Below are positions 8,537 through 12,620 of a stretch of 12,620 nucleotides of DNA, piece after piece (position 1 is the stretch's first letter; each line of letters starts with the position of its first letter). A model generated the notes under the pieces. That model was not told where the DNA came from, ran no database searches, and saw nothing but the letters and a program-made list of their open reading frames with translations. The position numbers were made by a program, and so were the translations under genes. This stretch comes from Pseudomonadota bacterium. GTDB lineage: Bacteria; Pseudomonadota; Alphaproteobacteria; Kiloniellales; J153. The stretch spans positions 1 through 12,620 of the forward strand of contig JACZWN010000094.1 in NCBI GenBank assembly GCA_022572105.1. Reading direction: 5' to 3'.

Positions 8537-8793
8537 GTCTTTATCTCCCTGTCGGTCTCTTGATTGACCATCCCCGTGCCCGATTTGGGCCGGCGGGGCT
8601 CTCTCGGCCGCCTCGCCTCCATGGGCTCTGCGTGCCGTGACGGCTTTGTTCCTGGGAAGGTTACGCCCATTCGGATGAGCTTGCCAACCACCCGTGACAT
8701 CGGCGCCGGCGACGTGCGCGCAAGCTTCGGATAGAGTGGGGTCTCGGGCTCGGCTAGACCTGGGCGAGACCACGACCCATGAAGGACCGGACC
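8537..8793. promoter_or_regulatory. Divergent control region ugpB / alkyltransferase
   Basis: This 257-bp gap must hold the promoters of the leftward ugp operon and the rightward alkyltransferase gene. A weak candidate promoter for ugpB on the minus strand is TTGGCA (8682-8687) and TAACCT (8658-8663) with an 18-bp spacer. Small palindromes occur at 8634-8644 (GCCGT-G-ACGGC) and 8701-8708 (CGGCGCCG). I looked for a Pho box (two CTGTCA-like half-sites about 11 bp apart) and found no convincing one, although phosphate control of ugp is usual. Confidence 0.35.
8740..8771. promoter_or_regulatory. Perfect 7-bp inverted repeat before the alkyltransferase gene
   Basis: GGTCTCG (8740-8746) and CGAGACC (8765-8771) are exact inverse copies, with centres 25 bp apart, ending 22 bases before the preferred ATG at 8794. 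They could be an operator for a dimeric regulator, possibly the adjacent AraC-domain protein itself, or a leader hairpin. The evidence is only symmetry and position. Confidence 0.35.
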
Positions 8794-9711
8794 ATGCGCC
8801 TGAACGACGCCCTTAAGGGACGCCCACCCGAGCGACCCGCCTCTGCCGCCGCCGCGCTCTCCAAGCGCCACCTGGAGCTGGTGCGCGCGGCCTGCGCCTA
8901 TATCGACGAACGCGACGGGCAGGGCATCACCCTGGCCCGCCTGGCCGAGGCGGTCGGCTTGAGCCCCTGGCACCTGCAGCGCCTGTTCAAGAAGGCGCTG
9001 GGGTTGAGCCCGCGCGATTATGCCGATGCCCGGCGTTCGCGCCGCTTCCGCGACGAGTTGAAGGACGGGGAATCCATCGCGGGCGCCACCTACGGCGCCG
9101 GCTACGGCTCGTCCAGCCGGGTCTACGAGCGCGCCAAGACGAAGCTCGGCATGACGCCTGCCTCCTACGCCAAGGGCGGCAAGGGCGCGCGCATCGCCTA
9201 TGGGATCGTGGACTCGCCGCTCGGCCGCCTGTTGTTGGCCGCGACCGCCAAGGGCGTCTGCTTCGTCGCCCTCGGCGACGACGACCGGACCCTGGAGGGA
9301 CGGCTGCGCGCCGAATTTCCCGAAGCCGACGAGATCGCGCACGACGACCGCACCATCGCGCCCGCCGCCGATGCCCTGTTGCGCCACTTGGCCGGCGAGG
9401 CCCCCCACATCGCGTTGCCGCTGGACGTGCGCGCCACCGCCTTTCAGCGCCGGGTCTGGCAGGAACTCGAGGCCATACCCTGGGGCGAGACGCGCAGCTA
9501 CTCCGAGATCGCCGCGGCGCTCGGCCTGGCGCGCGGCCAGCGCGCGGTCGGGCGGGCCTGCGCCACCAACCCGGTGGCCATCGTCGTGCCCTGCCACCGG
9601 GCGCTGCGCGAGGACGGCCATCTCGGCGGCTACCGCTGGGGCCTGGAGCGCAAGGAGGCCCTGCTCAACGCCGAGGCGCTGATGAGTGAGGCGGGGCGCG
9701 AGCCGGACTAA
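8794..9711 (+). CDS. AraC-type HTH / O6-alkylguanine-DNA alkyltransferase fusion
   Basis: Predicted suicide DNA-repair protein that transfers an alkyl group from O6-alkylguanine to its own cysteine, with an attached DNA-binding domain. From the ATG at 8794 (305 residues), residues about 20-125 are an AraC-type double helix-turn-helix (ARLAEAVGLSPWHLQRLFKK ... GYGSSSRVYERAKTKLGMTP). Residues about 135-295 are the methyltransferase region, with active-site block VVPCHRAL (Cys267), DNA-binding RAVGRACATNP upstream, and GGYRWGLERK downstream. AAGGA at 8782-8786, seven bases upstream, favours this start; an ATG at 8779 is possible. Unlike E. coli Ada (354 residues), the N-terminal zinc domain with its methylphosphotriester-accepting cysteine is absent. 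The classical switch to transcription activator is therefore not available. It is transcribed away from ugpB, and its stop codon opens a palindromic repeat. Confidence 0.93.
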   Translation: MRLNDALKGRPPERPASAAAALSKRHLELVRAACAYIDERDGQGITLARLAEAVGLSPWHLQRLFKKALGLSPRDYADARRSRRFRDELKDGESIAGATYGAGYGSSSRVYERAKTKLGMTPASYAKGGKGARIAYGIVDSPLGRLLLAATAKGVCFVALGDDDRTLEGRLRAEFPEADEIAHDDRTIAPAADALLRHLAGEAPHIALPLDVRATAFQRRVWQELEAIPWGETRSYSEIAAALGLARGQRAVGRACATNPVAIVVPCHRALREDGHLGGYRWGLERKEALLNAEALMSEAGREPD

Positions 9712-9737
9712 TACCCATTTATCCGTAAGGGATATTG
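9709..9737. repeat. Imperfect palindromic repeat at the alkyltransferase stop
   Basis: An AT-rich island starting TAATACCCATTT and ending GTAAGGGATATT. Pairing AATA-CC-TT with AA-GG-TATT gives 8 of 10 positions matched around a short loop. The first TAA is the stop codon of the alkyltransferase gene. Its TAATACC start resembles the end of the 24-nt repeat read on the other strand. I interpret it as a member of a related small dispersed-repeat family; it could also act as a weak terminator. Confidence 0.5.
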
Positions 9738-9776
9738 CCCTTGCCCCGGCGCGGCGGCGCCGGATATACGGCATCC

Positions 9777-10484
9777 ATGGCGGGGCCCTCTACCGACCCT
9801 ACGATCCTGAAAGTGGCGCGGCGGGAGATTCCGCTCGTCGTGTCCCGCAACCCGCGCGCCCGGCGCATCATCCTGCGCCTGGACGGGCGGAGCGGCGCCG
9901 TGCGCCTGGTCCTGCCCAAGCGCACGGCGCTCAGAGAGGGGCTCGATTTCGCCAGGCAGAAGGCCGATTGGCTGATCGCGCAGATCGACGCCCGGCCGCC
10001 GCGCGTGCCCTTCGCCGAGGGCGCGGTGGTCCCGGTCCTGGGCGCCGACCACGTCATCCGACACCTGCCCGGCGCCCGGCGCGGGGTCTGGCGCGAGGAC
10101 GGCGCGATCTACGTCTCCGGCTTCGCCGAGCATATGGCGCGCCGGGTCGGGGATTTCCTCAAGGCCGAGGCGCAGAGCGAGATCGCGCCCCGTGCCCGCG
10201 CCAAGGCGGCCGTCATCGAGCGCGAGATCCGGCGCATCGGCATCCGCCACATGACCAGCCGCTGGGGCAGTTGCGGCAGCGACGGGGCCTTGTGCTTCTG
10301 CTGGCGCCTGATCCTGGCGCCCGAGGCGGTGCTCGACTACGTGGTCGCCCACGAGGTGGCGCATTTGAGATACATGAACCACGGACCGCGCTTCTGGACC
10401 GTGGTGGCGCGCCTGACGCCGGACGCCGAGGGCGCGCGGGCCTGGCTCAAGGCGCACGGCGACACGCTGCTCGCCTACGGCTGA
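9777..10484 (+). CDS. YgjP/SprT-like zinc metalloprotease (M48-type, DUF45)
   Basis: Predicted metal-dependent peptidase-like protein, 235 residues from the ATG at 9777. The zinc motif HEVAH (residues 192-196), followed by His202 in NHGPRFW, matches the HExxH-x5-H pattern of the YgjP family. The preceding block WGSCGSDGALCFCWRL and the segment APEAVLDYVVAHE are also hallmarks. The N-terminal half (about 10-140) is the beta-rich part typical of DUF45, with RNPRARRIILRL near the start. No signal peptide or membrane span is seen, so it should be cytoplasmic. An upstream TTG at 9735 falls inside the repeat and is less likely as start. The gene follows the alkyltransferase gene by 65 bp on the same strand and may be co-transcribed. 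Its TGA stop is the first triplet of the 24-nt repeat. The biological substrate of this family is not established. Confidence 0.9.
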   Translation: MAGPSTDPTILKVARREIPLVVSRNPRARRIILRLDGRSGAVRLVLPKRTALREGLDFARQKADWLIAQIDARPPRVPFAEGAVVPVLGADHVIRHLPGARRGVWREDGAIYVSGFAEHMARRVGDFLKAEAQSEIAPRARAKAAVIEREIRRIGIRHMTSRWGSCGSDGALCFCWRLILAPEAVLDYVVAHEVAHLRYMNHGPRFWTVVARLTPDAEGARAWLKAHGDTLLAYG

Positions 10485-10505
10485 TATCAACGCTCCTCGG
10501 TATTA
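10482..10505. repeat. 24-nt hairpin repeat, copy 1 (convergent junction)
   Basis: The element starts TGATATCAACGC and ends TCCTCGGTATTA. It is a near-palindrome with 9-bp arms (two G-T wobbles and one mismatch) around the loop CGCTCC. It matches copy 2 at 22 of 24 positions. Its first three bases are the stop codon of the metalloprotease gene (+), and its last three, read on the minus strand, are the stop codon of the VOC gene. It therefore fills the whole space between two converging genes. A role as bidirectional terminator or 3'-end stabiliser is plausible but inferred; there is no long T-tract. Confidence 0.85.
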
Positions 10506-10940
10506 TTCGGGAATCGCCACGCCCGGGACCCAGACGTAGCCGTCCGGATCGACCAAGTAGCATTCGCGCAGGCCATGCGGCTTGTCGCGCGTCTCCGCCA
10601 GCACGGTATCGCCGCGCGCCCGGGCGCGCGCTTCGGCCGCGTCCGGGTCGATGCCGTAGAGCCTGAGCTCGACCCCGGCGCCGCGCTGCGCGCCATCGCC
10701 GGTGAGTGCGAGCAAGGGATGTTCCGAATAGGTGTGGTCGGCGTGCAGGATGAGGTCGTGGCCGTCGTGGCGCAGCACCGCGAAGTCGGCATCGCCGTAG
10801 ACCGCCGTGAGCCCCAGCACCTGTTCGAGAAACGCGCGCGCGCGCGCGACATCGCGCACCAGAATATTGACCCCGGCGCCGCGTAGCGAGCGCCCGTACG
10901 CATCGGCGGCCATCCAGGGTTCGCCGCTGCGCCGCTTCAT
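10503..10940 (-). CDS. VOC superfamily (glyoxalase-fold) protein
   Basis: A single-unit vicinal-oxygen-chelate protein of 145 residues. The beta-alpha-beta-beta-beta modules are recognisable: GVNILVRDVARARAFLEQ near residue 20, then DFAVLRHDGHDLILHADHTY, GVELRLYGIDPDAA, and a closing RECYLVDPDGYVWVP strand. The HD...LILH, GVELRLYG and CYLVDPDGYVW segments are the kind of positions that carry metal ligands in glyoxalase I, bleomycin- and fosfomycin-resistance proteins, but the exact set cannot be fixed here. The ATG at 10940 is chosen because AGGAG (10949-10953) lies eight bases upstream. The frame extends to 11054 but would overlap the mipZ-like gene. It sits 67 bp downstream of that gene on the same strand and may share its transcript. 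The substrate is unknown. Confidence 0.88.
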   Translation of the reverse strand: MKRRSGEPWMAADAYGRSLRGAGVNILVRDVARARAFLEQVLGLTAVYGDADFAVLRHDGHDLILHADHTYSEHPLLALTGDGAQRGAGVELRLYGIDPDAAEARARARGDTVLAETRDKPHGLRECYLVDPDGYVWVPGVAIPE

Positions 10941-10987
10941 GCTCGCCACTCCTGCCAATTGCCGAGACCCGGAAGCCGGTCCAGGTT

Positions 10988-10999
10988 CGTACGCGTACG
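10988..10999. promoter_or_regulatory. 12-bp perfect palindrome CGTACGCGTACG
   Basis: A self-complementary 12-mer, also a direct repeat of CGTACG, lies in the 67-bp gap between the TerB-MipZ gene and the VOC gene. It could be an operator for the VOC gene; only its symmetry supports that. Confidence 0.3.
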
Positions 11000-11007
11000 C
11001 TGGAAGG

Positions 11008-12291
11008 TCAAGCCTTGCGCCGCGCGGGCTCGGCGATACCGAGCGCTTTGACAAGCTCGCCCAGCTCGGCCTGCGCCCGCTTGCGGCTGGCGTTGGCGCG
11101 CGCGTCCTTCGGGTCCTCGGGCACGTCCAGAAGTGTCAGCCCGTGATAGAACAGCTCGCGGAACACCACACGCTCGCTGAAGCCGGGTTCGAGCCGGAAA
11201 TGCAGGCGCTTGGACAAGAGCTCGAGCAGGCGCGCCATCTCGCGCGTGTTGCGCGCGTCGATATGGGCCAGGCGGTTGCGCATGACGATCCAGTCGATGG
11301 GCGCCCGGCCGTCGGCCGCGCGGCGCTCGTTCTCCTCCCGGACCATCCGGCTATAGGGGCTGGGTTCGAGCACCTCGTGCCGGTCGCGGTCGATGCGCGC
11401 CAGCACGTCGATGTCCAGGAAGCTGTCGTTGAGCGGCGTGATCAGGATGTCCGCCCGGGCGTGGCCGAGGCGCGACAGGTGGGACTCGCTACCGGGAGTG
11501 TCGATGACGATGAAACGGCAGTCCGCGAGCTCCCTGAGCGCGGCCTCGAAACGTACCTGCTCCTCGCGTTCCGCCGCCTGCCGGTCGCGCGCCGTGGAGC
11601 GTTCGAGGCGCCGGTGCATGGGCATGGCGATCTTCAGATTGTGCTTCTTGGCGAAGGCCTTGCGGTTGCTCATGTAGCGCGTGAGCGTCGCCTGGCGGCC
11701 GTCGAGATCCAGGCAGCCGACCCGGTGGCCGGCGTCGGCCAAGGCGATGGCGAGGTGCATGGCGGTCGTGGATTTGCCGGTGCCGCCCTTCTCGTTGCCG
11801 AGCACGATCACGGTCGGGCGCGCGCCGCGGGCCTCGGCAGCGGCGGCCGCGCTTCCGTCGGTCTCGAACTCGGGTTCGGCCACGCCCAGGGCCCGGGCGA
11901 TCTCGCCGACCCGGGCCCGGACCTCGGCGGAGACCTCGCCCTCGGCGCGCGCGACCGTTTCCGCGATGCGGACCAGAAGCTCGGCCGACTCGGCCTGACC
12001 GGCGAGCGCGGCTATGGCCTTGAGCGCGCGCGCCCGGGCGCGCTCCGGCGCGGCGCGGAAATGCTGGACGAAGTCGTCGAACAGATCGACCGCGGCGTGG
12101 ACCTCGAAGGCCTTGAGCCGCTCGACGCTCTCCAGAACCTGGTCGAGGGCGTGGCGCCGGGCGAAGCTGACCCCGTCCTCGGTCGAGGCGACGAAGGCGG
12201 CGCTCGCCATCGCGGCCGCGAGGAAGGGCTTGTTGCGCGTGCGCAGGGCGCCGGCGGCGAAGGGGCCCCTCAGTCGGCTGAGCAGTGCCAC
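11008..12291 (-). CDS. TerB-domain / MipZ-type ParA ATPase fusion
   Basis: Predicted 427-residue two-domain protein. Residues about 20-137 look like an alphaproteobacterial TerB domain, helical with two related halves (NKPFLAAAMASAAFVASTED..., then ...LLVRIAETVARAEGEVSAE). An Ala/Glu-rich linker covers 138-158. Residues 159-427 match Caulobacter MipZ: P-loop NEKGGTGKSTT (166-176, signature Lys168), DLDGRQ (195-200), FIVIDTPGSES (260-270), ITPLNDSF (284-291), WIVMRNRLA (334-342) and FRELFYHGLTLLD (377-389). MipZ is a ParB-linked gradient ATPase that blocks FtsZ assembly near the poles. Fusion to TerB is unusual, since MipZ itself is about 274 residues. The start is a GTG at 12291 with a G-rich stretch (12302-12307) ten bases upstream. 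The frame runs on to a TTG at 12483 inside the repeat, which is unlikely. The MipZ family call is strong, TerB moderate, the cellular role inferred. Confidence 0.88.
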   Translation of the reverse strand: MALLSRLRGPFAAGALRTRNKPFLAAAMASAAFVASTEDGVSFARRHALDQVLESVERLKAFEVHAAVDLFDDFVQHFRAAPERARARALKAIAALAGQAESAELLVRIAETVARAEGEVSAEVRARVGEIARALGVAEPEFETDGSAAAAAEARGARPTVIVLGNEKGGTGKSTTAMHLAIALADAGHRVGCLDLDGRQATLTRYMSNRKAFAKKHNLKIAMPMHRRLERSTARDRQAAEREEQVRFEAALRELADCRFIVIDTPGSESHLSRLGHARADILITPLNDSFLDIDVLARIDRDRHEVLEPSPYSRMVREENERRAADGRAPIDWIVMRNRLAHIDARNTREMARLLELLSKRLHFRLEPGFSERVVFRELFYHGLTLLDVPEDPKDARANASRKRAQAELGELVKALGIAEPARRKA

Positions 12292-12408
12292 GTTCTCATT
12301 TCCCCCCGGGTCGAGCCGATTCCGGTGTCTTCGCGTCCGCTCGCGCGGGCCCGCGTCGACGAAAAGGGCGCCCCCAAGGCTTCGTCCGCCCGCCGGCGTG
12401 GTGCCCGG

Positions 12409-12438
12409 AGTGTAGCGCGGCGGACGGCTCCGTGGGAA
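12409..12438 (-). promoter_or_regulatory. Candidate sigma-70-type promoter for the TerB-MipZ gene
   Basis: On the minus strand TTCCCA (12433-12438) and TACACT (12409-12414) are separated by 18 bp, each matching four of six consensus positions. The start would lie about 110 bases before the GTG. The absence of coding signal between 12292 and 12474 supports this stretch being a promoter and leader region. Confidence 0.4.
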
Positions 12439-12474
12439 AATTTTGCGCACGCCCGGGCGGTCGAGGCGCCAGCC

Positions 12475-12498
12475 TAATATCAACGCTCCTTGGTATTA
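12475..12498. repeat. 24-nt hairpin repeat, copy 2
   Basis: Starts TAATATCAACGC and ends TCCTTGGTATTA. Nine base pairs, including one T-G wobble, enclose the loop CGCTCC. It differs from copy 1 only at positions 2 and 17. It lies two bases downstream of the TAG stop of the partial gene at the right edge, in the same 3'-end position as copy 1, and upstream of the TerB-MipZ gene. Confidence 0.85.
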
Positions 12499-12499
12499 G

Positions 12500-12620
12500 C
12501 TAAGGCTCGTTGCGCTGGTCGCGGCGCCGGGCCGCGGCGTCGCCTGCGTCCCGCTCCAGGCCTTGCCCGAGGCTGGCTCCCAGGGCGCGCAGGATGCGCG
12601 CGATCACCCCGCCCCCGCCC
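12500..12620 (-). CDS. 3' end of an unidentified gene (partial)
   Basis: Reading leftwards from the edge, 39 sense codons end in TAG at 12500-12502. Nearly every third base is G or C, which marks real coding in this genome. The fragment reads GGGGVIARILRALGASLG and ends with a charged tail RRRDQRNEP. No family can be named. The start and most of the protein lie beyond the window. The stop is followed by the 24-nt repeat, and the TerB-MipZ gene comes next on the same strand. Confidence 0.55.
   Translation of the reverse strand, partial: GGGGVIARILRALGASLGQGLERDAGDAAARRRDQRNEP

Noticed and set aside
8537..8793. Pho box upstream of ugpB
   Set aside because: A TGTCAC on the minus strand near 8694-8699 has no proper second half-site at the expected 11-bp spacing.
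11008..12291. Plasmid partition ParA or a tellurite-resistance locus
   Set aside because: The ATPase shows MipZ-specific blocks (WIVMRNRLA, FRELF-HGLTLLD), no parB or parS is seen, and no other ter genes are present.
12292..12483. 64-residue N-terminal extension of the TerB-MipZ frame from a TTG at 12483
   Set aside because: The TTG falls within the 24-nt repeat, the extension is Arg/Pro/Gly-rich without fold signals, and a promoter-like sequence lies inside it.

Overview
The window looks like a piece of a high-GC alphaproteobacterial chromosome. Codons end mostly in G or C. It carries a MipZ-type ATPase, a family typical of Alphaproteobacteria, and a UgpB/A/E/C glycerol-3-phosphate importer very close in sequence to the E. 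coli proteins. A Rhodospirillales-like relative is my guess; no rRNA or tRNA is present to place it better.

Layout from left to right: (1) 3-1475 (+), the 3' part of a gene for a long protein of 42-residue kinesin-light-chain-type TPR repeats, open at the left edge. (2) 1668-2306 (-), a beta-class carbonic anhydrase. (3) 2373-3440 (-), a 5'-truncated, lower-GC aspartase/fumarase-family pseudogene that abuts the end of the next operon. (4) 3451-8536 (-), a five-gene operon transcribed right to left, ugpB-ugpA-ugpE-ugpC plus a GpdQ-like metallophosphodiesterase. It imports glycerol-3-phosphate or glycerophosphodiesters and probably hydrolyses the diesters in the cytoplasm. (5) 8794-9711 (+), an AraC-HTH/O6-alkylguanine methyltransferase fusion, divergent from ugpB. 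(6) 9777-10484 (+), a YgjP/SprT-like zinc metalloprotease. (7) 10503-10940 (-), a small VOC/glyoxalase-fold protein, downstream of (8) 11008-12291 (-), a TerB domain fused to a MipZ-type ATPase. (9) 12500-12620 (-), the 3' end of another gene.

The most interesting items are the TerB-MipZ fusion and a 24-nt hairpin repeat with two copies (10482-10505 and 12475-12498). In the first copy the two outermost triplets are exactly the stop codons of two convergent genes. A related 28-nt imperfect palindrome starts with the stop codon of the alkyltransferase gene. Other points are the swap of UgpQ for a metallo-PDE in the ugp operon, the missing N-terminal zinc domain in the Ada-like protein, and nearly identical 126-bp units in the TPR gene. 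No CRISPR array, phage, intact transposon or RNA gene was recognised, and no stretch longer than 300 bases lacks a gene or pseudogene.
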